From Exophiala sp. HKRS030 (taxonomy: Eukaryota > Ascomycota > Eurotiomycetes > Chaetothyriales > Herpotrichiellaceae), in NCBI GenBank assembly GCA_023897205.1, contig JAHWDD010000005.1, forward strand, positions 3,658,001 to 3,722,000: a stretch of 64,000 nt of DNA, read 5' to 3'. Positions 1 to 11,954 of this stretch are shown piece by piece. The position numbers and the translations under genes are program-made. The stretch's first letter is position 1, and every line of letters begins with the position of its first letter. The notes under the pieces were generated by a model. It was not told the DNA's origin, ran no database searches, and saw only the letters and a program-made list of their open reading frames with translations.

Positions 1-70
1 CAGTCGATATGTCACGTCTTGCAAAGCATCATCCTGGGCACGGGTCTCCCATAAGGACCAAGCAAGTCAT

Positions 71-660
71 TCATTCCAATTTATCCAGATGTTCCAACCT
101 CGTCAAGACGACCTGCTTACTCGTCTCTTCAATCTCACCAGCAAGAAACACTTCATCCAGGATAGCATAGACCTTGTAGAAATTGAACACCAGATCCAAT
201 TCACAGACATTGCCGAAGAACTGGTCGAGAACCTCGACGAAGAAATGGATGGCCTCGAGATACGCCAGCTCGTTGTCGTTGGCATCCACGCACACGCAGA
301 AGAAGAGACCGGCGTACCGGCGGTAGACGATCTTGGTGGACGACAGGTTCTGGCGCACGAGTGGCTGGCCATGTGATGGGTTGGAGGAACTCGACGAGGA
401 TGGGGCAGAGCGGAACTCGACAAAGTTGGATTGGTATTTCTGATCGCGAGGGGCGATGAGGCGGTGAACCTACATTGAAGAGGAGGATCATGTTAGAGAA
501 GAAGGCCATCGGGGGGACTTAAGAGTGGTTGTCCATATAATGGTAATAATCATACCTCGCCTTTCAGTTTGACCTTTTCTTCATCTGTATAAGGAGCGTA
601 CCATTTGGCCAGACGAGTTTTGCCCTGTCGGTTCTGGACGAGAATGAATGAGAGGACCAT
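71..660 (-). CDS. APS2: AP-2 adaptor complex sigma subunit
   Basis: This is the small sigma chain of the AP-2 clathrin adaptor, which selects plasma-membrane cargo for endocytosis. There are two exons, 660..556 and 469..71, joined across an 86-nt GT-AG intron and giving 167 aa. The N terminus has the sigma-adaptin signature ([16 protein letters not shown]), followed by [10 protein letters not shown], then [20 protein letters not shown] and the [18 protein letters not shown] core. Sigma-2 chains are usually about 142 aa. Here about 25 extra residues, rich in Ser and Pro, sit between FVEFR and KIVYRRYAG, and no intron can remove them. The ATG at 660 directly begins the conserved N terminus, so the start is secure. 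The family call is confident; the choice of AP-2 over AP-1 rests on the closeness of the core to AP-2 sigma as I know it. Confidence 0.93.
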
Positions 661-1190
661 GGTCGCCGGAATAGAGAGGGGTTGTGAATTGCGACGGATG
701 TTTCTATACGAGTGAGTCCGCGTAGTCGATCACAAGGGAGGTCAGTACAGGCCCGAAGTTGGAGGTCGAACTCGGATGACTGATTTAGGGTTCAGGGTTC
801 AGAGTTCAGAGGAAGGTGCCGTCGGGACTGCGGAGTTTGGGTTCCTGCCATTGTTTACCGCCCCTTTCCCCAAGGAGTATCACCACGTGCCGATGGATTA
901 TATCGTTACATGTGCAGTTTCGGACTACTTCTCTCATTCCTCGAGCTAAGCATCTATGAGGAAGTCTCATAACGAGCTTGGACAAGATAAGTGGCTGGAA
1001 TTGCTTCTGAAGTATTACAACTCTTCGTTTGCGTTTTCTAGGTGTTTCACTTTCCTCTATATATTGCTTCCTGGCATTCCTAGCGTGCCAGTAAATCTGA
1101 CCCCAGCGCCATCCAGCAATGCAGCAGCTATGAACCAAATGAACATGTCCCAAATTCTGCAAGACTTCAACTTCCGCACACAAAACAATT
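661..1190. other. intergenic, 5' flank of sigma-adaptin gene
   Basis: This holds the upstream region of the adaptin gene and the 3' flank of the carrier gene. A short 7-bp tandem run (TTCAGGG, then TTCAGAG twice) lies at 791-811. I see no coding potential or RNA gene. Confidence 0.6.
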
Positions 1191-2177
1191 CTAGTTGAAA
1201 ACCTGATTCATGGCTTTGTGCGCCAACTCAACACCAAGGAAGGTGGCGGCATTGGCAGGAACGGCTCTGGCCAAAGCAGGGCCAAACCCAGGGAAGAATG
1301 CCTTGATTCCACCGCTGGCATAAACACCCTTGATGGTGCCGCTGATGGTAGGTCGTCCCTCTGCGGATTGTAACCTCGACTTGATGGTATCGACTGGAAA
1401 GACGGGGATCCACATGGCAATACCGGCTGCACCACCAGCCGTCATGACGGCGGGCAAGCTCAATTCCCCAGTAGCATTGCCCTCTGCGTCCTTGGGACTT
1501 AGACTGCGCTTGACATATTCGTAGACGGCAAAGTAGGCAGCAGAACCAGGTCCATCACGAGCCAGTGTCATGGCACTGCCACGGAAGACGGACCGTACAC
1601 CACCCTCCTTGTATAATTGTCTTACAACATCCACACCTCCACTGTATTTTGGTTTCTCACCAGGCGCCAATTGTTTCTGGCCCTGGATCTGCAGCAGCAC
1701 CTTGACACGCTCGAACGGCGCAGTGATCAAAGTCATGGGAATAGCGGAGAAAAATCCTGCAGCACTGATTTGCCCAATGCTGTATTGAGGAGTATTGTTC
1801 TTGATTGGCACGGTGGAGAAGTTGTCGACGAGTCTCTTTCCCATGTCATAGCCCCAGAAGCTGACAGCAAACATGGGAGTGACGCCGACCAACGGCGCAG
1901 AGACACCGGCATAGAGACCACGAGCTAGACCTTCTCTTGCAACTGTTTTTCTCACCACATCCATAGCACCTGAGTAAACACCCTTTTCGGCCGTCTGCAG
2001 ACGCACCTTGACCAAGTCGAAAGGATGTCCTACGACGACGGCGCAAATGCCACCAACACCGCCGGCGGCAAGAGATCGTAGACCCGATACGGCACCTTTG
2101 GCCTTTTCAACGACTTGTTCTTTAACCTCCTCTTTGGAGGGGAGCTCCTCCACCGAAGTCGGGAGAGTTGGAGCCAT
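1191..2177 (-). CDS. mitochondrial carnitine/acylcarnitine carrier
   Basis: This inner-membrane carrier exchanges acylcarnitines for carnitine and so supplies acetyl or acyl units to mitochondria during growth on fatty acids or acetate; the Aspergillus counterpart is AcuH. It is a single exon of 328 aa. Three mitochondrial-carrier repeats each show the P-x-[DE]-x-x-[KR] motif: HPFDLVKVRLQ, APFERVKVLLQ and FPVDTIKSRLQ. The third repeat ends with RAVPANAATFLGVE, typical of the carnitine branch of the SLC25 family. The reading frame stays open upstream to about 2282, but homology begins just after the ATG at 2177 (MAPTLP), so I place the start there and treat the rest as 5' UTR. The lack of introns is mildly unusual. 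Confidence 0.93.
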   Translation of the reverse strand: MAPTLPTSVEELPSKEEVKEQVVEKAKGAVSGLRSLAAGGVGGICAVVVGHPFDLVKVRLQTAEKGVYSGAMDVVRKTVAREGLARGLYAGVSAPLVGVTPMFAVSFWGYDMGKRLVDNFSTVPIKNNTPQYSIGQISAAGFFSAIPMTLITAPFERVKVLLQIQGQKQLAPGEKPKYSGGVDVVRQLYKEGGVRSVFRGSAMTLARDGPGSAAYFAVYEYVKRSLSPKDAEGNATGELSLPAVMTAGGAAGIAMWIPVFPVDTIKSRLQSAEGRPTISGTIKGVYASGGIKAFFPGFGPALARAVPANAATFLGVELAHKAMNQVFN

Positions 2178-3699
2178 GGTGGTATGTGAAGAGGGGAGTG
2201 GTAATGGGGAAAAGAGCTTGATGTATTCTCCGAATATAGGGGAAAGTCTCTGCTTTCTCTCTTCGCAATCAGAAGCTTGCAACGGGCAGATGGAAAGTGA
2301 CGTGTGAGGTTGTGGTGCCCAGACACAGAAATGGTGGGGGAAAGGGGACCAGGGAGAAGCGAGTCGAGTCGCGTGAGGGAAGAAAGGGAATGATCGACGA
2401 CGAGGAGCTTTGCTTTCAGCAGGTTGTTATCATGGTTTGACGCGAGTAATGCCAGTCAGAAAACAACCGAAGAGAAAGAGTCCTGTACAACGGCTCTTCT
2501 GGTAGTGTAGTAAAGACGAGAAGCAGGAGGAAGCTGTTTTCTTTTTTTCGTCTCACAAGCTTCAAGAAATTGTTCGGAGGGGGAAGAGTGACGGCAGTGT
2601 GCAGGGCCCAAAACAAAACTGGTACTCCGTACAATCAGGAACCATGCAGATCCAGATGTCCGACCGAACCAAAGTGACCTTTCAAGTGTGGTGAGTGGCG
2701 GAGATGGGATGGCCAGTTGGCGGGCGATGGCATTGGGCATGACCTCGTGGATTTTCCTACAGCCGAGGTTCGGGAATGCGCACAAGAGACTGCAAGAGCC
2801 ACCGTCCACCGTGCCGCATCACCAACTGGCAACAGCGCTCTTGCCGTTACTGTTCCTCCCACTCCCGTTGTTCTTTCCTCCGATACGCGCCGAGCACTTG
2901 CCGAGCTGCCTTGGAATTCCTGGTCTGGTTCTTCGGACTTTGGGAGGCAAGTACGTATCACTGGGCGGTACGTACCCCATGCACGGCCATTGAATGCTCG
3001 ATGCCAGCCTTGCGAACTCCATGATTCCAGGTAAAGGCTAAAATCCTGGATCCTAGTTATTACCATCGTTGATCACGAGGAAAACAGCTTTCTTTTAGAC
3101 TTTCTAATAACGTGGACTTCAAGCCTAGATACTTAGATATCGTCGTGGTGGTGCTTACAGAATGGTAAGGCTCCAAGCCTGGGGCTTCTCTGTTACAAAT
3201 GTCGCCTTATAGTCTAGGTATGTACCCGTTTTGGCTAGATACCTAAACTCCTGAGAAGTATGATCTGGCACCTCAAGGCTCACACCGTGTCATGACAATG
3301 GCCTCTCGTGTAGTTGATCCAGATACTACTGTAGGTAGGGACAATCTCATTCCACCTGCTCTCCCGTTGGCACGTGATTTTGGTTCAGCCTGCTGCTGTC
3401 CTTAGCGCAGACCTCTCCTTGGAAGGAATTGAGATAAGCCGTGAGGGTCTTCACTGGGTTGGCGATTGCCAAATCGTATTGATACACCCAGATCCAGATC
3501 CAGATCCAGATCTGGGACAGCGCTATATGAGATCCTTATACACCTTTCCCAATCAACCCTTGAACGCCGCTTTTCAATACTCTTTCGAACCTCAACTGGC
3601 TACAACTCTGCACGGCTACCGTCCCGAGTGTCAGCCGTCAAGATTGCGAGACCTGTACGCTATTTGTGCGATATTTCATGCAATATCCTCGGCGACAAC
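2178..3699. other. intergenic, about 1.5 kb
   Basis: Several overlapping open frames occur on both strands, but none shows a recognisable motif or convincing start. A perfect hexanucleotide run lies at 3488-3511 and is listed separately. The part next to 2177 is the likely promoter and UTR of the carnitine carrier. Confidence 0.5.
3487..3516. repeat. CCAGAT hexanucleotide repeat with palindromic ends
   Basis: Four perfect CCAGAT units are flanked so that the block starts CCCAGATC and ends GATCTGGG. It can therefore fold on itself. It lies about 200 bp beyond the 3' end of the membrane-protein gene. Confidence 0.8.
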
Positions 3700-4940
3700 T
3701 TAACGTGGCCCAGCAACGCCATGAATCGACTTCATCACTTCACCCAACTGCTCTCCGAACAGAATATGTGCCTCGGCGACCAGTACAATGGTGAAAAAGA
3801 CCCAGAATGCCATCATGATCAAAGCAGCCTTGATCATCAACTTGACCAATCTCATACGACTGGCCCACTCAAAACTTCTCCATGCCTCGACCAGGCCAAT
3901 CTTGCCCTGTCCACCGATGATAGCAGGTGTGGTTTTGCCTCCAAACGTACGGTCAAATGGTACGATCGTCTCATCTTCCTCGGGGAGCATCGATGCGGCA
4001 ACACGGACAAGAGTGACGCTGGCAGGAATCTGGAGGAGGAGGAACAAGGCCAACATCAAGAACATGCCGAAGAAGCCCTGTGCACCAACGGCGTAGAGAT
4101 CTTTGCGACCTGGCTCATAGTCGGGGTGTTTCATGTGGTTCAATGAGCCAAAAGAACCTGTGACGAGCATGGGAAGGATGGCAACAATCTGGTTGGTCGT
4201 CGCCCAGATTGCAACGGCCGGGGCGATCTTGGGCCATGTTCGGATTGATGGAATACGCTGATACCACTTCTTCTCGCTAGGTTCCGAGATGACAATATGT
4301 ACCCAGGTCATATGGAGGGTTGAGATGGCGGTCTCGGCAATAATGGCAGCCACGGCGGTGATCAGACGATTGCCCAATGCTCCTCCCATGACGGAGATGA
4401 GGAAACCCACAGCCATATTCCACACCAGGTACATCGAGAGACCACGGAAGCGTGACCAGTAACCGGCACGGGCTCGAAGGTGTAGAATGGTTTGGCGCAG
4501 GGACGCTGTGATTGGCTTATTCTTGACTAGGAGAACATCGTCGTCGACCTCGGGCTCCAAGTCGTCGGGAGTGCCGGTGCTGGGTTTAGGAGCAGGAGGA
4601 GCCGCAGAATAGGCTGGGGGCTCTGACCCTCCTTCGAGACTGCCGACTGGAACATAGGCTGCAGTCTCGGGCGATTCGATCATGCATAGGGTAGGAATTA
4701 GGTGGCCATAGGTGTAGCCGATCTAGAGTGACGTTAGCGACTTGTCGTGGTGATTCGTCGATTACACCAATATATACATACTGAGAAGATCAAGCCAATG
4801 AAGAGTAAGGCAGTCAAGAAAAAGACCAAACCGGCCAACGGTGAGATGCGTGCTTCTGGATCTGGCTTGTCGAACGCAGCGGCATGCATGGTGGTGGCGA
4901 CGTGCATGCCACGACGGAGGAGGTGGTTTGTGAGGGTCAT
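3700..4940 (-). CDS. conserved fungal multi-pass membrane protein of unknown function
   Basis: There are two exons, 4940..4782 and 4722..3700, with a 59-nt intron (GTATGT...CTCTAG), giving 393 aa. Residues about 34-53 form one hydrophobic helix. A proline-rich, acidic cytosol-like stretch (about 75-125) follows. Further helices include YLVWNMAVGFLISVMGGALG, an ITAVAAIIAETAIS segment, AVAIWATTNQIVAILPMLV, a MFLMLALFLLLQIPASVTLV segment and a C-terminal AALIMMAFWVFFTIVLVAEA helix. I know similar uncharacterised proteins from filamentous fungi but no function. The start at 4940 is supported because exon 1 reads MTLTNHLLRRG... straight into the first helix and splices in frame. Confidence 0.8.
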
Positions 4941-6217
4941 GATGTCGAGGGATTGACAAGGGCGAGAGAGTATTAGGGAAACCCGGGAGGATATAAGGAA
5001 GGATTGAGAGTCAGGAGTGTGGAAGAGAAAGAGAGGGAGAGATGAATGGTTCTTTATGTGAGGCTGGAGCCCAGTTGCTGTTGGGTGATGGTTGTTGGTT
5101 GGTGGTAGGTGGTAGTTGACCGTTGGTTGGATGGAGAAGGAGGAGAGAAGGACTCGTCAGTCGTCAGCCTCCTTTAGGCGTTGGAGTAAGGCAGGGTGGG
5201 CACGGTGGGGGCAATGTCTTTGGGCCTGAAAAGTGCCCGAGGAGGCCTTCTTGGCCCCTAAGTTGCACCTGTTAGGGGGAAGGGTGTTTCACATTGCCAC
5301 CCAATGTCGCACCGTTAGGCACCTGATCCATATAAAAAGTAGCTGTTCTCCGTACTTTCGTCAGTCACCTTGTCAGGTGACCACCTGTGTACCTACAAGG
5401 TACCTTCATCGCACTATGTCACGGAAAAGCTACTTGATGGTACTTTTCCTGAGTTCCTCGTAGAGTACAGCAGGCAGCCATCAATCCATTCAATTGAGAT
5501 GCCTGGCCAATCCTCCACGTGACTCCACTGACTAACAAATTACCAATTCCTGCGCCACACTTCTCATCCTCTGGAATCGCCACAGTTGACAGTATGCACA
5601 GATTCTCTACATCTTGTAAGAGTCAGCGATATCCCCGAAATTATGCACACATATTTATGTACATATTTAATACGAAACCCATCATGTCTGAAACATTCAC
5701 AAAACCATAACATCAAGGCCACCACCCTCTCAAACCGGGGTTGACATGCCCTGGCCAATCACTCAAGAGACCTATGCATACTTTGGACATTCTCCTTGTG
5801 CTAGACGACCACCAGCAAGCGCTGGAATCTCCTCCGTACACTCAAAGAGGACAAGCTCACGAATATGTTATATCTCTGCCTAAAGGACTAACTTCCTTCA
5901 CCCATGTAATCACATCCTGTGCAGAGTACGGATACTTACCCGGATCTATCGATGTCTCTCATATGGGTAGGGGGTAACGTGGCATTGACCCATATCTCCG
6001 AGTCCTTTAAAATGTGGTCTCTTCCATTAGGTATAATATTAATATCGTCTCCAAAGAATTATATTATTGTCTTGTCGTGATCAGGTTATGCTTGCAGCCA
6101 GGTTCGTTTTCGTCTCACGGAACTCAACAACGCGATCCCAGCAATAATGATTACCTGCACCAATTAACTCCAAGCTCAATCTCAATACTGCAACTTTCTC
6201 AAATCTGTGGTCCAGGT
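4941..6217. other. intergenic, about 1.3 kb
   Basis: The first 250 bp upstream of the membrane-protein gene is GA-rich, then GT/GGT-rich (around 5080-5130), and is probably promoter and 5' UTR. A TATAAAAAG box-like string lies near 5332 on the plus strand, but no gene follows it. Nothing else is recognised. Confidence 0.5.
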
Positions 6218-8641
6218 TCAAAACCTCGTTCTCTTATGTCCGTGCAGGTGCCTAACAACATCCATTCTTCCATGCATATGCTCGTGGCGCTTCCTCAGTC
6301 CAGAGTCACTCTTATTGTACACCATCCCGCCTCCGTATTCGTACTCTCTCCACGCCTTGCAGTTGTCCTGGAATGCATCGCCATTCACCAGCGAGCCATA
6401 CTTGGCCGGGATATCGTCGGGTCGCTCCAGAAACTGCAGACTCAACCCTTCACCAGCGTGGAAGGCGATATGGCAATGCATCAGCCAACTGCCCGGGTTG
6501 TCCGTTTTGAACGCAATCACTGTCCACCCACTGGCAATTAGCATCGCCACATCACGTCTTGTGGGATTTTCAAAGTTCAAGAGATCTAGATCCGTCGCTG
6601 GATCGAAGGTTCCAGATCCTTGCCCAAGTAGCGCGAAGTCGTGCCCGTGCAGATGCATGGGGTGAGGCACGAAGAATTGGTTTTGAATCACCCAGAACGT
6701 CCACACGTCCGGATCTGAGAGAGTGACAACATGACGCGCATCAGGAAAGGTAAGATTACCCTGAACTGCTTGCTCGATCGTCGGGTTCGCCCAATCAATG
6801 TCTTGCGTAATGCCGTTGAGATACCATAGGAACACATTGTCTCCACCTTGCAGCGCCACGCGGTTCACAGTGACAGGGAGCGATCCGAATTTGTCCGCGA
6901 AACCTGTTGGGTCAACAGCCTCGGCGACAATGGGGATTAGGCTTGTCGCGTTAAAGTCAAAGCACGTTGTCGAAGGGGTTGTGAAGTTGGAAAACGGAAG
7001 GGACGACGATGCGCCTTCGTAGGAGATGATGCCGTTGGCTGTCCCCGTGCCGTCGTTGAGGTTCTCTGCGCAGTCTGTTGCGACAAACGCCCGGAGATAA
7101 TAGTTTGACACAGCCTGGTCGGCTTCGACGATGACATCGTAACGTTGACCTAATTCCCAGATCAGTCAGAGGAAAGTCAAAGTGCGAAAGAGAATCACCA
7201 CATACCAATACCAATACTCAACTCGCTGACTGTGAACGGCTGGATGGGCACGAAATCATTCGAGATCACCTGCAACTTGTGTCCATCAATCTGGATCTTG
7301 AACATCATGTCAATCGACGTGTTGATGAATCGCAAAAGATGCTTCTTGCCCTTCTGGAACTTCCACTGCGCACGTTCTCCTGACGAGCCATCCAGTGCAA
7401 TGTTCTTGCCATTCAACAGATAATTGGAAGCTGTACCTGGCCCGTTACGGTGAGTAAAGTAGTCCTGCACGAACGCAGTAGCGTTGTAATAGTCGTTAAC
7501 AATAACATGGCCCAAATCAATATCATAGTTGGCTGAAGCAGGGCCGTGAATGATGACTGGTCCAAGCACACCATCACCATATTGAGCTGAGAAATGGCTA
7601 TGATACCACGTGGTGCCGAAAGACGTGGCTTTGAATTTGTATGTTTTGGAATGCCCTGGTGCTATGGGACATTCGGTGATGCCACCAACACCATCTTCAC
7701 AGTTGTATCCCGTTTGGCGGAAACCATGCCAGTGAATGCTGGTTCCGTTGTTCTCAAGTTCGTTGATGACGGTGATCTCAAGTATATCGCCCCAGTTGGC
7801 CTCGATCAAAGGCCCGGGAAATTGACCATTGACTACCAACATTTGCTTGGGAATACCAATAGGCGACAAGGTAGTGTTCTGAATCCTCAATGTCCATTTG
7901 CGGGTGACACCTGTATCTGGCCATTTCGAGTCGGGGTTAGTGTTGATGTCGTATCCTGATTGCCAGTGTCCACGGTGACTAGGGCCATTGGAAAACCCAG
8001 GATTGTGCTTAGCGTCGTCTGAAGTCGATGCTGATGTGTTTCCGTAGGTGGGTTGATGAGGAATGTTGGCAGGAAGGTTGGTAGGTCGTACGACCCCTCC
8101 ATAGCTGTCTGGTACTCCCAGGTTTTGGTGGCGATGCCCAGGGGTTGTTTTTCTGCCTACTCGAGGTGATAGCAATATGAGAAGGGGATTTGGCGCTGGC
8201 AGTGGAAATAGAGTGCACAGATTGTGACTTTGTCGTTGGTGAAAGATTGCCACTGTTTTGGGAGGCTTTATTGGTCGGGCTGGACTGAGGTGCTGCGCTC
8301 TGGGATGGTGAATCCACAGAAATTAACTGTGATGCCCCAGCATCCCATGATGGCTTGGCTGTTGGATGAGGGAATCCGAAGTTTGGCCACCATCCTCCTA
8401 CGCCAAAGGAACCTCGAGTGATAGTCGTCGTGGTTTCCGTGATCGAATCGGTTGACGTGTCTGGTTTATCGGAGGGAGCAGCTGGAGGAGGACTCGGTGG
8501 AGGATGATGACCAGGCCAGAAAGGCGGACCAAACTGTGGTCGACCATGAGACAGATGACCCCAGTGGGCATCTTGCCATCTGCCGAGTGCTTCAGAACAG
8601 GCAGCCAGAGCCAACACCTGAACGACAATCTCCACCTTCAT
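6218..8641 (-). CDS. secreted laccase-type multicopper oxidase with long N-terminal linker
   Basis: This secreted blue copper oxidase would oxidise phenols and reduce O2 to water. The proposed exons are 8641..8161, 8114..7206 and 7149..6218 (773 aa). The second junction (57-nt intron) restores the canonical GQRYDVIVEADQ. Copper sites are complete: HWHG, WYHSH, HPMHLHGHDF and HCHIAFHAGEGL, with Leu in the axial position. The C terminus contains DSGL followed by 25 basic, His-rich residues, matching the DSGL processing site of ascomycete laccases. The ATG at 8641 starts a good signal peptide (MKVEIVVQVLALAACSEALG); the ATG at 8659 is poorer. Between the signal and the oxidase lie about 170 Ser/Thr/Pro-rich residues, not usual in laccases. 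The first junction is uncertain: either a 46-nt intron (8160..8115), or no intron and one extra A in the A5 run near 8149. Confidence 0.87.
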
Positions 8642-10961
8642 ATTGTCGACCAGAAACAAAAAGGGAGAGAAAGCAAATGCAACGAACGACTAGGGGTGAG
8701 TTTGGAAATGAATGGACGCTCGACTGCCCCGAAAGAGTGGAAGGCAGTACGGCAGAGACGATGGACCCAAACACGAAGGGAATGGGAACAAAGAAGGCGA
8801 GATTCCCTATAGATATTGATGAAGGAAAGTGTCGACGACCGCCCACAATCAGAAAAACATCGACAACACTCACCCGTTGTCAATACTAAAACGACTCCAT
8901 CCAGGGTGGATCAGCACACACGTGGGAATTTCGTAGTCTCCTGCTTCAGCCTCAGGAGACAACGGTACAATGTTCCGTATTGTTTAGTCACCATGAACGA
9001 GTGTTCTATCTCGTTGTAGCGAGCAGACATGCGAGATGACAACCAGCCACAAAGACTAAAATTGCAGCGCAAGTCAGTTCTTCACTCATGTGGATTTGGG
9101 GACTCCACTCGAGGTGAGCGAGTGACAGCTTCCAATTTGAGTGGGCTTTTTGAGAGTCCAGAACGTGAGCGACCCGGGCGCGTTGTGATTCAGAATTGAG
9201 GTTTACTTAACGTCAGACTCCTGTCAATCGGGAATCGGTGACACCAAAGGCACTGCGGGTGGCACCCTTCCCGTGATTGACTGACACGGACAGGTAGGAG
9301 TCAATAACAACCATCAAAACTTGGGGTCTGTTCGTGTTGACCATCATGCGAGATGAATGTGAATTCTGTGAAATAGCTGTATAGGAGGCATACGTAATTC
9401 AGTACTGGATCACGACTCTAGTTGCTGGTTTTGACCATAAGAGAAGCGAGCCAAGGCATTGCGACGACGTGTCTCGTGCTTGGCACCTATCCTCGGTTAG
9501 AATAGCGGGCGCGAGTATGAGATTCACCTTTCTTCACATTGGGATAGGGGATCAGACTTTCGGATTGTGTTCACCTCCGTAGTGTGAGTCGTGACGTGGT
9601 CTGGGACTCGGCAGCGAATGTGGAACTCTGGAGACAGACCGAAGAGGCGTCGAGGGTTGAGGAGAGAATGTCCGAAGAGGATCAAAGATTGTAGGATTGT
9701 GGGAACCAAGCTTCTGCCAAGCAATGGTACAGACGCCAATCCCATCCAGCGCCCCGCCTTGGCGAGCTTAACTGGTCCGACGCCTGAGATGGTCTAATCA
9801 ATTTGGATAGTTTCGACCAATTCCAGACGGCCTAATCTGGTTTCGTTTTGCCTTAAACCACTATCTCCCTGGACTTGCAGCTGAACTCCCACCGCAAAAT
9901 CTCACTAACGAGGATGATTTGCCTATGCTTGATCGGGACCAGTCGTCGAGTCTCGACACGGGTACAATCACACTGCCCACGCTCATTCGCATTCGTCAAG
10001 TACTAGAGCGCAATGGTCCTAGAGGTCGTGTTTGACTGCCGAAAAGGGACTAGCAGACACTCTTTGTGGGGAAGCAATTCAGAGGAGTTCAGCCTGGCAC
10101 GCTGAGTTTCTGCTGTTCGAGTTGAGCCGCTCATTCCTGTGAGACGTGCAGTCACGCGATATTGATATTGCCAGAGTCAAGCCACAATCAGCCTCGTCAT
10201 CAATTTTGAACTGTGCAAGCAACAACATGACTTCTCCCTGGCCTCCAAGCCACGTCTGCCTGCGACGAGTCGCAAAAGATGCTTGCCAAGATATGGCCTT
10301 CATGGGTACTGCATTGATTCTCCCAAACCCACCAATTGCATTTGCGTTGTACAAGACTTTCCGGTGCCCGAGAGGAGCGCATCAGGTTCCGAAATATTCA
10401 TGCAGGGAGAACATGGGCATTAAAGACCCCACGTCACAAGTTGTGATCTAGGGAAGGAAGATAGCAATGCACCAGTCTCCGTGAAAGGTGGTAGCTGTAT
10501 CAGATGCCCTTGTCTTGCCATTACCCTGGGTTTCGTTGAAACAGTGAGCCAAGACTTGTTCTGTGTCTCACAAGGTCTAGACTCGGAGGCAATGGCTTAC
10601 GTGTCTGGGTCATATACTCGCTTGTCGAATCCATCGTCTTGGTCGCTTCGCTTTCTGCATGCCTTCACCTTCTAGCACTCGCGGTTCAATTTATGCCGTA
10701 TCACAGGCTCGACCATTCCCAAGACTCATTCTTGGAGGGAACTCGATGAATTGAAACGTCATGTTGAAAGCCCGCTGTCTGGTCGCCAATGGTTAACATG
10801 CCAATCATGCAACTATGCAGTCTTGATTCTGTGAACCATGCTAACGATAGATTCTGTGCCCCCGAGGTCGTAACCAGAAGCGTTCGGGTGTACGACCAAT
10901 GAGTCGTGTTTCGAGCCCACCCAAATCTTGCGTCAAATTCGTGTCAAGATGGCTTGATCCT
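8642..10961. other. intergenic, about 2.3 kb
   Basis: This is the long promoter-side region of the laccase gene plus the 3' flank of the E2 gene. No open frame in it has a recognisable domain. The largest (10146-10451 plus, 10079-10354 minus) overlap antiparallel and look random. I see no tRNA-like B box or repeat. Confidence 0.5.
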
Positions 10962-11527
10962 TCATTCCTCACCTAGACTCTCCCTCACATGCTTCTGACA
11001 CTTTCTCCGGAAAGCCTTGGGATCTTCTCGCCACATCTTTGCAGCATCGACATTAGCGGGACTCTCGTCGTTGGGACTACTCAGCATGCTTATGACTGAG
11101 ATCAGAATGGTTTCGGGTGACTGAACAGGAGACCATCTTTCGGACGCAGACTCGTAACCGTACTTGTCATCCTCTGGAGGATGCAGGATCGAGATGCAAA
11201 CTTCGCCCGAGGGGTAGATGTTGGGGTGGAATATTGGGGTCTCGAATTTCATCTTGGGCGGAAGCAAAGGATACTCGGGAGGGAAAGACAGTCGAGCCCG
11301 AAAAAAGCCTCCTATGTCAATGCGTCAATATGGAAGGGCGAAGGAGAGGAAGAGTCGCAACACAAACCGCCATAGTATCTGCAGTCATCGTTGATCATCA
11401 GCATGACCTCCCACTCGAAGATATTGTTGTCGGCTAGTCCGCAGCTTATGCCTGGAATATCTTTGTCTGACTGCATCTGCTTCAACTGCCGGCCCAGAAG
11501 GCCTGCAGCGGCTGAGGTTGTGGCCAT
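10962..11527 (-). CDS. UBC7: ubiquitin-conjugating enzyme E2 of the Ubc7/UBE2G2 type
   Basis: This E2 enzyme works with ER-membrane ligases in ER-associated degradation. There are two exons, 11527..11368 and 11311..10962, with a 56-nt intron (GTTTGT...CATAG); the join gives YYGGGFFRARLSFPPEYP and a 169-aa protein. The catalytic Cys lies in HPNIYPSGEVCISIL. It is followed by the acidic insertion HPPEDDKYGYESASERW that marks the Ubc7/Cdc34 group. The length matches UBE2G2 (about 165 aa) and there is no Cdc34-like acidic tail, so Ubc7 is the better call. The ATG at 11527 gives the usual short alanine-containing N terminus before LLGRQLKQM. Confidence 0.93.
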
Positions 11528-11945
11528 ACTAATCGGATGTGGCTTATGAGATGAGGACTCGAGGTGTCGGTGAGGGTGAAAGTAGAGACTTTGAAGCTCT
11601 AAATTTAAGTCCTGGTGAGAAAGGGTTATGATCACTGATTAGGGTGTTGGTCCCGGAGATGGTGATCAGGAACCAGAAGTTAGAACCTCGAAGACTGCAG
11701 TCGAGGTGGTGGTCGCTGGCGTGGAAAATGTGAAAGTGAGAAGAAAGAAGTTGGTGACATGCGGTCCAGGAAGGAGCAGCACTGCTTTGGGAAGGCGCTG
11801 GTGGTTGGAGGGGCACGGACCAGCCGAGGGGCCGAAGGCCGCCGATCGAGGACCAAAGAACTTGTAAACAAGGCTTCCACGGGCCTGCTAGGCTTCAAAG
11901 CCGCTGGTATGATCGCCTGGGCATGCCCGAGGGTGCCTAAGGGTG
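11528..11945. other. intergenic, 5' flank of the Ubc7 gene
   Basis: This is the presumed promoter and 5' UTR of the E2 gene, up to the left flank of the MITE-like element. No coding signal is recognised. Confidence 0.5.
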
Positions 11946-11954
11946 CCTGAAAGG

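Noticed and set aside
3466..4146. 226-codon plus-strand frame
   Set aside because: It lies antisense to the membrane-protein exon, has no motif, and the minus-strand protein has clear helices and a spliced start.
6205..6230. GGTTCAAAACC string resembling a tRNA B box
   Set aside because: No A box, cloverleaf or acceptor stem can be drawn, and it lies at the 3' end of the laccase gene.
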